A stretch of DNA of 31,082 nt from the NCBI GenBank assembly GCA_900547085.1, contig URFI01000005.1:1-31082 (forward strand), written 5' to 3'. The notes beneath the pieces were generated by a model. The model saw nothing but the letters and a program-made list of their open reading frames with translations. It had not been told where the DNA came from and made no database searches. Below are positions 7,105-15,063 of this stretch, piece after piece. Origin of the DNA: an uncultured Prevotella sp. (GTDB lineage Bacteria > Bacteroidota > Bacteroidia > Bacteroidales > Bacteroidaceae). Each line of letters starts with the position of its first letter. The stretch's first letter is position 1. The translations under genes were made by a program, and so were the position numbers.

Positions 7105-8103
7105 ATGAATTATAACTGCGGCAAGATAGCGATCATCGGAGGCGGAAGTTGGGCCACAGCCATAGCCAAGATTGTGGTGAGCCATGCTCATCACATTGGA
7201 TGGTACATGCGAAGAGACGACCGCATCGAGGATTTTAAGCGTTTGGGACACAATCCCGCCTATCTGACAAGCGTGCATTTCAACACCGATGAGATTTTTT
7301 TCTCATCAGACATCAACACCATCACCGGTGCTTACGACACGCTGGTCTTCGTGACACCGTCACCCTACCTCAAAAGTCATCTGCGGAAACTCAAGACCCG
7401 TCTGCGCGACAAGTTCATCATCACGGCCATCAAGGGCATCGTTCCCGACGAAAACTTAGTATGTTCAGAGTATTTCCACCAAGTGTTTGACGTGCCATAC
7501 GAGAACTTAGCCGTGATTGGAGGGCCGTCGCATGCAGAGGAAGTGGCCATGGATCGCTTGTCTTACCTCACCATCGGCTGCGCTGACATACAGAAAGCGG
7601 AGTCGTTCGCCGAATTCATTGCCAGCGATGTCATCAAGACCAAAACCTCTTCGGACGTGATTGGCATCGAATATTCGTCGGTTCTGAAAAACGTTTACGC
7701 CATCGCTTCGGGCATTTGCAGCGGACTGAAATACGGCGACAACTTCCAAGCCGTGCTCATTGCGAATGCCGTTCAGGAGATGTCTCGGTTCCTCACAGCC
7801 GTCCATCCCATTGAACGCAGTGCGTACGACTCGGTTTATTTGGGCGATTTGTTGGTGACATCATACTCCAATTTCTCGCGCAATCGCACCTTTGGCACCA
7901 TGATTGGCAAGGGATATTCGGTAAAAAGCGCGCAGATTGAAATGGAGATGATTGCCGAAGGATATTTCGGAACCAAGTGCATGAAAGAGATCAACCGCCA
8001 CATGCACGTGAACATGCCGATTTTGGATGCAGTGTACAACATTTTGTATGAGCACATCAGCCCGCAAATAGAGATAAAATTATTAACAGATTCATTTAGA
8101 TAA
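7105..8103 (+). CDS. gpsA: Glycerol-3-phosphate dehydrogenase [NAD(P)+]
   Basis: This 332-residue cytoplasmic enzyme reduces dihydroxyacetone phosphate to sn-glycerol-3-phosphate, the backbone for phospholipid synthesis. The Rossmann dinucleotide site is IIGGGSWATA (residues 10-19). The conserved AIKGI and GPSHAEEVA stretches and the catalytic-lysine helix SVLKNVYAIASG near 193-204 are all present. Length is normal for GpsA. The start at 7105 places the first strand of the Rossmann fold directly after the N-terminus. The stop codon is 1 base before pgi, which indicates translational coupling or a shared transcript. Confidence 0.95.
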   Translation: MNYNCGKIAIIGGGSWATAIAKIVVSHAHHIGWYMRRDDRIEDFKRLGHNPAYLTSVHFNTDEIFFSSDINTITGAYDTLVFVTPSPYLKSHLRKLKTRLRDKFIITAIKGIVPDENLVCSEYFHQVFDVPYENLAVIGGPSHAEEVAMDRLSYLTIGCADIQKAESFAEFIASDVIKTKTSSDVIGIEYSSVLKNVYAIASGICSGLKYGDNFQAVLIANAVQEMSRFLTAVHPIERSAYDSVYLGDLLVTSYSNFSRNRTFGTMIGKGYSVKSAQIEMEMIAEGYFGTKCMKEINRHMHVNMPILDAVYNILYEHISPQIEIKLLTDSFR

Positions 8104-8104
8104 C

Positions 8105-9469
8105 ATGAAGATGAAAAGTATTAGTTTAGACATCACAAAAGCCACTCAGTTCTTGAAACCTGGCACAATACAGGCCTATGAAGAAAAGGTAAAAGCCGTA
8201 CAAGAAGCACTTGAAAACGGAACTTGTCCGGGAAACGATTTCTTAGGATGGTTACATTTGCCTTCTTCCATCACACCTGCGTTTCTTGACGAAGTGCAGG
8301 CATGCGCTAACACCTTACGCGAAAAGTGCGAAGTGGTAGTGGTTGCCGGTATTGGCGGAAGCTACTTGGGCGCTCGTGCCGTGATAGAGGCCTTGGGAAA
8401 CTCATTCGCTTGGCTGGTGAACGACAAGAAGAATCCTACCATCCTCTTTGCAGGAAACAACATTGGCGAGGACTATTTGGCAGAACTCACCGATTACTTG
8501 AAAGACAAGAAGTTTGGTGTCATCAACATATCTAAATCGGGTACCACCACTGAAACGGCTCTTACTTTCCGCTTGTTGAAGAAACAATGCGAGGCACAAC
8601 GTGGCAAAGAAGAGGCTAAAGACGTGATTGTGGCCATCACTGACGCAAAAAAAGGTGCCGCACGCACATGCGCTGACAAAGAAGGATACAAGAGTTTTGT
8701 CATTCCTGACAATGTAGGCGGTCGCTTTTCCGTACTCACCCCCGTTGGATTACTGCCCATTGCCTGCGCTGGTTTCGACATCAAAGCCTTGGTACAGGGC
8801 GCTGCCGACATGGAACAGGCAACGGGGAAAGACGTGGCTTTGCAGGAGAATATTGCCGCACAATACGCTGTTGTGCGTCATGCGCTGTATCGCGAAATGG
8901 GCAAGAAGATTGAGATTATCGTCAACTTCCAACCTAAACTGCACTTCATCGGTGAATGGTGGAAACAACTTTACGGTGAGAGTGAGGGAAAAGACCATCT
9001 GGGAATTTATCCTGCCGCATGCGATTTCACCACCGATTTGCACTCCATGGGACAATGGATACAAGAGGGCGAGCGTTCAATCTTCGAAACTGTGATCAGT
9101 GTTGAGCAGCCCAACAAGAAGATGTTGTTCCCCAAAGATGAGGAAAATCTTGACGGTTTGAACTTCTTGGCAGGCAAACGAGTGGACGAAGTGAATAAGA
9201 TGGCCGAACTGGGTACACGAATGGCGCACGTTGACGGTGGCGTTCCTAATATCCGAATTAGTCTTCCAGAACTGAATGAGTATTACATCGGACAGCTGAT
9301 ATACTTCTTCGAGATAGCCTGTGGCATCAGCGGAAACCTCCTTGGCGTGAATCCTTTCAACCAACCTGGTGTGGAAGCGTACAAGAAGAACATGTTCGCC
9401 CTGCTTAACAAACCTGGCTACGAAGCTGAAAGCAAGGCCATTCAAGAGCGTTTGGCTAACGAAAAATAA
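8105..9469 (+). CDS. pgi: Glucose-6-phosphate isomerase
   Basis: This 454-residue cytoplasmic enzyme interconverts glucose-6-phosphate and fructose-6-phosphate. It is the shorter, Bacillus-like Pgi form. Recognisable blocks are GIGGSYLGARA near 80, the phosphate-binding SKSGTTTETA near 145, GGRFSVLTPVG near 205, and the catalytic region GEWWKQLYGESEGKD near 285. The start ATG follows the gpsA stop by 1 base; a second in-frame ATG two codons later is equally possible. The HAD phosphatase begins 6 bases after the stop, so gpsA, pgi and the phosphatase form a tight operon linking glycolysis and lipid precursors. Confidence 0.96.
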   Translation: MKMKSISLDITKATQFLKPGTIQAYEEKVKAVQEALENGTCPGNDFLGWLHLPSSITPAFLDEVQACANTLREKCEVVVVAGIGGSYLGARAVIEALGNSFAWLVNDKKNPTILFAGNNIGEDYLAELTDYLKDKKFGVINISKSGTTTETALTFRLLKKQCEAQRGKEEAKDVIVAITDAKKGAARTCADKEGYKSFVIPDNVGGRFSVLTPVGLLPIACAGFDIKALVQGAADMEQATGKDVALQENIAAQYAVVRHALYREMGKKIEIIVNFQPKLHFIGEWWKQLYGESEGKDHLGIYPAACDFTTDLHSMGQWIQEGERSIFETVISVEQPNKKMLFPKDEENLDGLNFLAGKRVDEVNKMAELGTRMAHVDGGVPNIRISLPELNEYYIGQLIYFFEIACGISGNLLGVNPFNQPGVEAYKKNMFALLNKPGYEAESKAIQERLANEK

Positions 9470-9475
9470 GATTGA

Positions 9476-10213
9476 ATGTTTGAAAACGAAATAAATGATT
9501 ATTTGAGAAAGCATGGCTTTGCGGCGTTCCAACCCAAAGTCGTGCTTTTTGATATGGACGGTGTGCTGTACAATTCAATGCCGCATCATGCCGTTGCGTG
9601 GAAAGAATCGATGAAGAGTTTCGGGCTTGACATGACCGAAGCGGATGTGTATGCCACTGAAGGAATGAAGGGTGTAGACACCATCAGGATGATGGTTAAG
9701 CAACAACAAGGGCATGACATATCGGAAGAAGAGGCGCAAAAGATGTACGATGAGAAAGGCAGACTGTTCCATCAAATGCCCGAAGCGCCCATCTTTGACG
9801 GGGTACTCGACCTCATGAGCAAGATAAAAAAAAGCGGATTGAGCATTGGTATTGTGACAGGTAGTGCGCAAAGGAAATTGATTAAACGACTTGTAAACGA
9901 TTTCCACCAATTCGTATCTGAAGAGAATATTGTCACAGCCTATAACATCAAGCACGGAAAACCTGCGCCCGACCCGTATTTGAAGGGCTTACAACTAACG
10001 GGAAACCATCAACCTTGGGAAGGAATCGTGGTGGAGAATGCCCCTATGGGCATACGAGCAGGTGTGGCGGCTCAAATCTTTACGGTAGCCATCAACAGCG
10101 GTCCCCTACCCGACAGCACCCTTAGAAAAGAAGGAGCCGACCTACTTTTCCATCAAATGACCGAGTTCTGTGCGGTCTGGGAACAGCTTTTGGATGCAAC
10201 CAAACACGTTTAA
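9476..10213 (+). CDS. HAD-superfamily phosphatase, beta-phosphoglucomutase-like
   Basis: This 245-residue soluble protein has the HAD core with an inserted helical cap. Motif I is DMDGVLYNS (Asp26 nucleophile, Asp28 acid/base), motif II is VTGSAQ near 129, motif III is the lysine in KHGKPAPDP near 160, and motif IV is VENAPMG near 182. Motif IV has Asn where beta-phosphoglucomutases usually have Asp, which may alter magnesium binding. The neighbours pgi and gpsA suggest a sugar-phosphate or glycerol-phosphate substrate, but this is inference. No terminator is obvious after it. Confidence 0.85.
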   Translation: MFENEINDYLRKHGFAAFQPKVVLFDMDGVLYNSMPHHAVAWKESMKSFGLDMTEADVYATEGMKGVDTIRMMVKQQQGHDISEEEAQKMYDEKGRLFHQMPEAPIFDGVLDLMSKIKKSGLSIGIVTGSAQRKLIKRLVNDFHQFVSEENIVTAYNIKHGKPAPDPYLKGLQLTGNHQPWEGIVVENAPMGIRAGVAAQIFTVAINSGPLPDSTLRKEGADLLFHQMTEFCAVWEQLLDATKHV

Positions 10214-10319
10214 ACCCATCTTCAACCAATGGTCAAGAAAAGCAAGATGTAAGATGTCCACCTACAAAATGTTGGGTGACTACTGGTAAAATGTATAAAG
10301 ACCACCAACAATATGTATG

Positions 10320-10916
10320 ATGAATACCAACATTTACTTATCACATACCATCATTCTGCGGAGGATTTTTGTTTTAGCCTGCTTACTATTGCTTAGCGGA
10401 ATGAAGCTCCAAGCACAGCAATGTCTGGTGTGTGACGCCATTACCCGCATCCCCATCCGCGACGTGGAGGTGCATGCAAACGGAAAATTTGTTGGAAAAA
10501 CCACCTACAGAGGACTGGTATCCTTACCTTACAATACAAAGAGTGCCACGTTCTACAAACGCAACTATTTGAAAGAAACACTCTCTGCAGAAGAAATTAG
10601 GAAAGACACAGTCTTCCTTTTCCCCGCAACATACAGCATTGACGAAGTGACTATTTGGGGAAAACACATGCAGAACATTGACAGTCTGAAGGCCAATCGT
10701 CCCTACATGCCACCAGACCATGACGCATCCCATGGCTTCTTTGAGTTCGATTTAGCCAAGATGCTCGACTTTAGGAAGAAGAGAGACATGAAACACCTCA
10801 GGCAGTTGAAGGAGGCATTCCGCAAGATAGATGCCGCAGAAGACCCCATAGAAAAGGCCTACCACGAAACATTACGCGAGCAAGAGAGGCAAGAACAGCG
10901 GGAAAAGCGGCACTAA
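10320..10916 (+). CDS. Secreted protein with carboxypeptidase-regulatory-like domain
   Basis: This 198-residue protein has an N-terminal signal peptide (hydrophobic IFVLACLLLLSG, then QAQ as a likely cleavage site near residue 33). The following 70 residues (QCLVCDAITRIPIRDVEVHANGKFVGKTT and on) resemble the beta-sandwich carboxypeptidase-regulatory fold common in Bacteroidota exported proteins. The C-terminal 60 residues are charged and helical, rich in R, E and K. Two adjacent ATGs exist (10317 and 10320). I do not recognise a specific function. Its TAA overlaps the last bases of the convergent ybjQ-like gene by 3 bases. Confidence 0.7.
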   Translation: MNTNIYLSHTIILRRIFVLACLLLLSGMKLQAQQCLVCDAITRIPIRDVEVHANGKFVGKTTYRGLVSLPYNTKSATFYKRNYLKETLSAEEIRKDTVFLFPATYSIDEVTIWGKHMQNIDSLKANRPYMPPDHDASHGFFEFDLAKMLDFRKKRDMKHLRQLKEAFRKIDAAEDPIEKAYHETLREQERQEQREKRH

Positions 10917-11230
10917 ATGAGCACCGCTGTTCCGCTTACTGCCACCATTAACATACTCCCCGACTGCCCAATGGTTTCATAATCAATGTCAATACCCACG
11001 ATGGCATTGGCACCCAAAGCCTCTGCTCGTTCTTGCATCTCGTGCAAAGAAGTATCCTTCGCCTCACGAAGAACCTTCTCATAAGCATTGCTACGGCCGC
11101 CAATAACGTCGCGTATACCGGCAAAGAAATCCTTCAACACATTGGCGCCAATAATGGTTTCGCCCGTTACGACGCCCTTGTATTCCAGAATTTTTTGACC
11201 TTCAACAGTAGGAGTTGTGGTTAACAGCAT
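10913..11230 (-). CDS. YbjQ/UPF0145 family protein
   Basis: This 105-residue protein matches the YbjQ family (UPF0145, putative heavy-metal-binding domain): it contains the typical EYKGVVTGETIIGANVLKDF, FAGIRDVIGGRSNAYE and EALGANAIVGIDIDYE segments, and lengths agree with the family. YbjQ proteins are small pentamer-forming cytoplasmic proteins of unknown role. It starts 3 bases after the GlsB-like gene ends, so the two are probably one transcript. Its stop TAG lies within the stop region of the convergent upstream gene. Confidence 0.9.
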   Translation of the reverse strand: MLLTTTPTVEGQKILEYKGVVTGETIIGANVLKDFFAGIRDVIGGRSNAYEKVLREAKDTSLHEMQERAEALGANAIVGIDIDYETIGQSGSMLMVAVSGTAVLI

Positions 11231-11233
11231 TTA

Positions 11234-11479
11234 TTATGACTTTCTAAACAGTGATGCAATCCAAAGCAATAAGACGGCACCCACTACGGCTGTTCCTAAA
11301 GAGCCAATGGTTCCACCCCAAGAGATGTTGAACAAACTCAATGTCCATCCACCTACAACACCGCCAATGATACCCAGCAGAAGGTTCATCCAAAAGCCGA
11401 AACCGCCACCACGCATAATCTTACCAGCAATAAAACCAGCCAAACAACCAATAATAATTGATCCAATAAGTCCAAACAT
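11234..11479 (-). CDS. GlsB/YeaQ/YmgE family membrane protein
   Basis: This 81-residue, glycine-rich protein has three hydrophobic helices and the family pattern GLIGSIIIGCLAGFIAGKIM, GGGFGFWMNLLLGIIGGVVGG and a final membrane segment ending in RKS. GlsB/YeaQ/YmgE (transglycosylase-associated) proteins sit in the inner membrane and are linked to general stress responses in other bacteria; the biochemical role is unknown. It is grouped with the ybjQ-like gene downstream. Confidence 0.92.
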   Translation of the reverse strand: MFGLIGSIIIGCLAGFIAGKIMRGGGFGFWMNLLLGIIGGVVGGWTLSLFNISWGGTIGSLGTAVVGAVLLLWIASLFRKS

Positions 11480-11642
11480 AATCTTTATTTTTTAAATTAA
11501 CACAAATTTCTTTCAGTTCCGTTCCATGCGACCATCAGTTACATGGCCAGACGGTTAAAGAAGAACCAGGTTAAGGCCATCTTGCAAGATGAATGAAACT
11601 CTGTAGCCAGAACAACATTCATCCCATGCGGCTGCCGTCCCT
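11480..11642 (-). other. Gap with hairpin between rhodanese and GlsB genes
   Basis: No gene is seen. GATGAATG (11588-11595) and CATTCATC (11616-11623) form a perfect 8-bp stem 20 bases downstream of the rhodanese stop, possibly a weak terminator or processing site. No TAnnTTTG box for the GlsB gene was found, so read-through from the rhodanese promoter is possible. Confidence 0.35.
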
Positions 11643-12032
11643 TTAGGGAAGAACAGGTTTGCCTGCGTCTTCCCAACCCATGATTCCGTCACGGAGATTA
11701 ACCACCTTAAAGCCAGCCTTGACAAGTTTCTGAGCGGCCAACATACTGCGTTTGCCCGAACGACAATAAACATACACCGGATTAGTGTGATCCAACTTTC
11801 TCTGCGCCTTGTCAATAAAGTCAGGCTGCTGCACGTCTATATTTTCGGCATTGGCGATATGTCCTTGTACATACTCTTCTACTGAACGTACATCCAGCAA
11901 TTGTACATGTCCGTCGTAGAGAGCGTTTTCAAACTCGTCTGCTGTCACAGACTCTATTCCTTGATGACTGGAACAGCTTGCAAATAGCGTACTTAAAATC
12001 ACGATAATAAAACCTTTTAATATGTTGTTCAT
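11643..12032 (-). CDS. Rhodanese-like domain lipoprotein
   Basis: This 129-residue protein has a lipoprotein signal peptide with lipobox LFASC (Cys20), so it is anchored to a membrane facing the periplasm or surface. The single rhodanese domain (about 30-127) has the expected LLDVRSVEEYVQGHI motif and an active-site loop CRSGKRS with catalytic Cys90, which would carry a persulfide. Such proteins transfer sulfane sulfur or serve in thiol redox work; the exact substrate is unknown. It has its own well-formed promoter at 12058-12089. Confidence 0.9.
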   Translation of the reverse strand: MNNILKGFIIVILSTLFASCSSHQGIESVTADEFENALYDGHVQLLDVRSVEEYVQGHIANAENIDVQQPDFIDKAQRKLDHTNPVYVYCRSGKRSMLAAQKLVKAGFKVVNLRDGIMGWEDAGKPVLP

Positions 12033-12057
12033 ACGTTTAGTTGCTCTTAATCATCCT

Positions 12058-12089
12058 CAAAGTTACAAAAAAATGTTGAACCTATCAAA
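12058..12089 (-). promoter_or_regulatory. Promoter of the rhodanese lipoprotein gene
   Basis: On the minus strand, TTTG (12089-12086), a 20-base spacer and TAACTTTG (12065-12058) match the Bacteroidota promoter pattern exactly. The -7 box ends 25 bases before the ATG. Confidence 0.75.
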
Positions 12090-12248
12090 TAAATCTTACA
12101 AAATTTCACTGCTTACGACATATTTGTTTCTGTCTATGGCCGCAGCTATCTCCTTTTGAAGAATGCGTCTAAGACAACACACGAATGCCTACCTTTTCCA
12201 CCAGTCGTGGCTTTTTGCGTTCCAAACATAAAAAATTTTATCAGTAAA

Positions 12249-12280
12249 TTTGTCTCAATTTGTTTTTTTCTCTACTTTTG
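12249..12280 (+). promoter_or_regulatory. Promoter of the DUF4139 gene
   Basis: TTTG (12249-12252), a 20-base spacer and TACTTTTG (12273-12280) fit the Bacteroidota consensus. The ATG at 12308 follows by 27 bases. Confidence 0.75.
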
Positions 12281-12307
12281 TGAAGTAACAACATTAAACG
12301 GAAAGCG

Positions 12308-14188
12308 ATGAAAACCAAGACTTTTATTCTCTTATTGTTCCTTACCGTATTGTCCATAGACGCATCGGCACAAGGCCGGATGATGCCCAATCTCGACAAG
12401 GTAACCATCTTTTCAAAAGGCGCACAGGTATACCGTCACAAACAAGTGGCCCTGCAAGCCGGCGAACAAACGCTCAGTTTCACGGGACTGTCACCCTACA
12501 TAGACGTCAACAGCATACAGGTCAAGGCTGAAAGCAATGTGACAATACTTGGCGTCAGTCAGCGATTCATTCGTCCTGACAGTGCCATGCTTTCCGGACA
12601 ACTGCGTGCTGCCGAAGCTGCGATGAAGATAGCACGCAACCGCCAGGCTGAGGTAAAAGCCAAGCGAACGGTGATGAAGTCGCAACTGGAGATGGTGAAA
12701 ACCAACAGTTCCACAGCTGCACGCACCGTTGCGACACCCCTCGAAGCCATCAAACAGCTCAACCAATATTATTATGACGAAACCATGGCCATCAACAAGC
12801 GGCTCATCGGTCTCGACGAAGAAGAGCAGCAGGCCAGCCACAATGTGGAAAAGCAGCAAGAAGTTATAGACTCCCTCGCCGGACTCAATACCAAACGGCT
12901 CACAGTAATCGATGTCAAGGTTGATGCTCCGCGAGCTTCAAATGCTAACTTCACCTTTGTCTACTACGTCAATGGAGCATCATGGTACCCCACCTACGAA
13001 CTCCGTTCAGGCAGCACTGCGGCTCCCCTGCAACTCACCTACAAGGCCAACATCACGCAACAAACCAATGAAGACTGGCGCAACGTGCCCGTCACATTGT
13101 CGTCGGCCAATCCCAACCGCAGCAATGTGTCGCCTGAGCTCAAGACTTATTGGCTCGACTATGACCTCGCCGCACCCACCTACGACTTTGGTATAGATAA
13201 CAATCGCATCTCTGGCACTATCACCGACGAGGAAGACAATCCCGTCATCGGCGCCACTATCCAAGTGAAAGGCACCACCATCGGCACCGTAAGCGACATT
13301 GACGGACACTACACGCTCACGTTGCCCAATGGCAATCGCAACGTGGAAGCGAGCTATATTGGTATGGTAACACAAGTGAAGCAAGCCACAGGAAACCGCC
13401 TCGACTTCCGCATGGAGAATAACAAACTGGCATTGGAAGAAGTGGTGGTCAAGGTATTTGGAAGCAAAAGCACGAGATCGAACGCGAAATTTACAGCTCC
13501 AGTGATAAAGGCCGACAGGGAGGTGAAGGCCGAAAGCATCGCTGATGAAAACAGCATGGATGTTAGTTCCACTGCTGCCAAGTTTGGATACGAGTTCGAG
13601 ATAGGGCATCCGCTGACCATTCTCTCCGACAACAAGCCCGTGAGTTGCCAGATAGGCAAATACCAATTACCCACCACCTATGCTTATAAGGGCGTTCCCA
13701 AAATTGACAAGAGCGCTTTCCTCGTGGCTGATGTCACCGGCTGGAACGAGCTGAACCTTATTCAGGGAGAAGCCACCGTGTTCTTCGACAACAGCTATGT
13801 GGGCAAAACCATCCTCAATCCCGACCAGCAAAGCGACACCCTCCACCTCGCCATGGGGCGCGACAACGGCATCCACATCGAGCGGAAACTCATCAAGAAC
13901 AACACCTCCCGCAGACTGCTGGGTAGCAGCAGAGTACAAACCATTAACTGGGAAATCAGCATACGCAATGCCCGAGCCGAACAAGTGGTCATCAGCATTT
14001 ACGACCAACTGCCCGTTTCGAGAAATTCAAGCATCACCGTCACGCCTCAGGAACTAAGTGGCGGACAACTCGACAAGCTGAACGGGCAGGTAGTCTGGAA
14101 GCTGAAACTTGCACCAGGTGAAGTTAAAAAACTGTCGTTAGGCTATCAGGTGAAGTATGACAAATATCGTCAACTCACTATAGAATAA
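12308..14188 (+). CDS. Secreted DUF4139 (MuiA-like) protein with inserted carboxypeptidase-regulatory domain
   Basis: This 626-residue exported protein has a signal peptide (residues 1-22, ending ASAQ), an N-terminal DUF4140-like domain (about 28-125), a coiled-coil stretch (about 98-195) and a DUF4139 domain in two parts. Between these parts, at about 300-385, lies a complete carboxypeptidase-regulatory-like domain (ISGTITDEEDNPVIGATIQV onward, ending in LALEEVVV) of the kind normally found at the N-terminus of SusC/TonB-dependent receptors. The last part resumes DUF4139 (from about 415). The family is named for mucoidy inhibitor A, but the molecular role is unknown. It has its own promoter and a strong terminator-like hairpin 180 bases downstream. 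Confidence 0.85.
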   Translation: MKTKTFILLLFLTVLSIDASAQGRMMPNLDKVTIFSKGAQVYRHKQVALQAGEQTLSFTGLSPYIDVNSIQVKAESNVTILGVSQRFIRPDSAMLSGQLRAAEAAMKIARNRQAEVKAKRTVMKSQLEMVKTNSSTAARTVATPLEAIKQLNQYYYDETMAINKRLIGLDEEEQQASHNVEKQQEVIDSLAGLNTKRLTVIDVKVDAPRASNANFTFVYYVNGASWYPTYELRSGSTAAPLQLTYKANITQQTNEDWRNVPVTLSSANPNRSNVSPELKTYWLDYDLAAPTYDFGIDNNRISGTITDEEDNPVIGATIQVKGTTIGTVSDIDGHYTLTLPNGNRNVEASYIGMVTQVKQATGNRLDFRMENNKLALEEVVVKVFGSKSTRSNAKFTAPVIKADREVKAESIADENSMDVSSTAAKFGYEFEIGHPLTILSDNKPVSCQIGKYQLPTTYAYKGVPKIDKSAFLVADVTGWNELNLIQGEATVFFDNSYVGKTILNPDQQSDTLHLAMGRDNGIHIERKLIKNNTSRRLLGSSRVQTINWEISIRNARAEQVVISIYDQLPVSRNSSITVTPQELSGGQLDKLNGQVVWKLKLAPGEVKKLSLGYQVKYDKYRQLTIE

Positions 14189-14370
14189 GGAGAAAATCGG
14201 AGTACCTGACTTATAAAGCTCATCTATTCATTGCGCCCACGCTGACTGTGTAGGGCAAAGAGTTTTAGAGTTAGCAACTCATCGCATCAACAGTCATATA
14301 CCTGTCGCTTTACTACCTTGACTTTTTGATTGATGATGGGTACCCACTAAAAGATTTATTGCATTCCACC
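14189..14370. other. Non-coding stretch after the DUF4139 gene
   Basis: No ORF, repeat or promoter box that I can support. It separates the DUF4139 stop from the hairpin at 14371-14408. Confidence 0.4.
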
Positions 14371-14408
14371 ATGAAGGCTGAATTCATCACTCGAAATTCA
14401 GCCTTCAT
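14371..14408 (+). terminator. Strong hairpin, probable terminator of the DUF4139 transcript
   Basis: ATGAAGGCTGAATT and AATTCAGCCTTCAT form a perfect 14-bp stem with a 10-base loop, followed by a T-rich stretch (TGTGTTTCTTTG). It lies 182 bases after the stop codon. Confidence 0.6.
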
Positions 14409-14492
14409 TGTGTTTCTTTGTCTTCACTTAAAATATAACCTCTTCCCTCATGATGGAGTATCGTAAGCTGTATCATTTATGAATCGAGAAGA

Positions 14493-14582
14493 ATGCCCAC
14501 AAAGCAGCTCAACGGTCTGCCCCGCGGCCTGTATCTTCTAAATTTATCGGATGGCACCACGCGCAAAGTCGTGGTAAAATAA
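14493..14582 (+). pseudogene. Remnant of a C-terminal sorting-type domain
   Basis: A 29-codon frame ends with NGLPRGLYLLNLSDG followed by TTRKVVVK and a stop. LPxGLY followed by a short strand and K-rich end is the typical last 20 residues of Bacteroidota type IX secretion (Por) C-terminal signals. Upstream in the same frame a TGA stop occurs at about 14451-14453, and no other frame gives the rest of such a domain. It looks like the surviving tail of a deleted secreted-protein gene. The short length keeps confidence moderate. Confidence 0.4.
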
Positions 14583-14597
14583 CAAGAAGTTCGTATG

Positions 14598-14681
14598 CAG
14601 CACCCCCGTCTCTTTTTGGATTAGGCGTAAAGATGATGGAAGAATCATCAGTCATTCAAGAAAAGACGGGGTGGCGTTTTT
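14598..14681 (+). terminator. Nested hairpin with T run
   Basis: The outer arms CACCCCCGTCTCTTTT (14601-14616) and AAAAGACGGGGTGG (14661-14674) pair with small bulges, an inner GATGAT/ATCATC stem lies between them, and GCGTTTTT follows. It sits just after the decayed sorting-domain fragment and may be the original terminator of that lost gene. Confidence 0.45.
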
Positions 14682-14682
14682 G

Positions 14683-14793
14683 TCCAAAAAGATGACAATA
14701 AAACCAGCCATAATGAATGGGGCTTCCAGAAAAAATCAATAGGCTTACAAGGAGCATAAACCTTAATTCTTGACTGAAAAATTCACAATTATA
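14683..14793. other. Non-coding stretch
   Basis: Nothing recognisable apart from AT-rich sequence leading into the 22-bp array of dispersed element B. Confidence 0.3.
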
Positions 14794-14873
14794 CCCCAAA
14801 AGCATCAAGATGACGCTACTAGATGCACGCTTTTGAACGGCAAAAAGCATGACATTGAGCTTTAAAAGCATGC
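14794..14873 (-). repeat. Array of imperfect 22-bp units, locus B
   Basis: On the minus strand, units occupy 14873-14852, 14851-14830, 14829-14807 and 14806-14794 (22, 22, 23 and a 13-base partial). The first two begin GCATGCTTTT and CATGCTTTTT, and the last GATGCTTTT. They correspond to the CATGCTTTT unit in locus A. Confidence 0.6.
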
Positions 14874-15063
14874 TTATTGCGGTACAATAACAATGCTTTA
14901 ATAAACAAAACTGGCAACTATGAGGGCTAAAAATCACCGCAATACATCTAACACACTGTAAAACAACAAATTACAAAACTCGTTCATTTTGAGCGTATTT
15001 GCGACTGGTTGCCAACCTACTAATAAATATCGCAAATATAGCGAGGTGTTTGTCAAGAAAAAA
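14794..15063 (-). repeat. Dispersed intergenic element, copy B (270 bp)
   Basis: Read on the minus strand, it starts with TTTTCTTGACAA (15063-15052), then a palindrome (arms 15042-15030 and 15004-14993), ACAGTG at 14959-14954, and 22-23 bp units at 14873-14794. Order, spacing and total length match copy A after trpB. The hairpin loop contains CCAACCTAC on the plus strand, so relative to the flanks it is inverted compared with copy A. No gene lies immediately upstream of it in its own orientation. Confidence 0.62.

Noticed and set aside
13007..13666. 219-codon ORF antisense to the DUF4139 gene
   Set aside because: Shadow frame of a clear coding gene with no promoter box or family pattern.
14656..14937. 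93-codon minus-strand ORF
   Set aside because: It is the translation of the 22-bp array and flanks of dispersed element B; no signal of a protein family and no promoter box.
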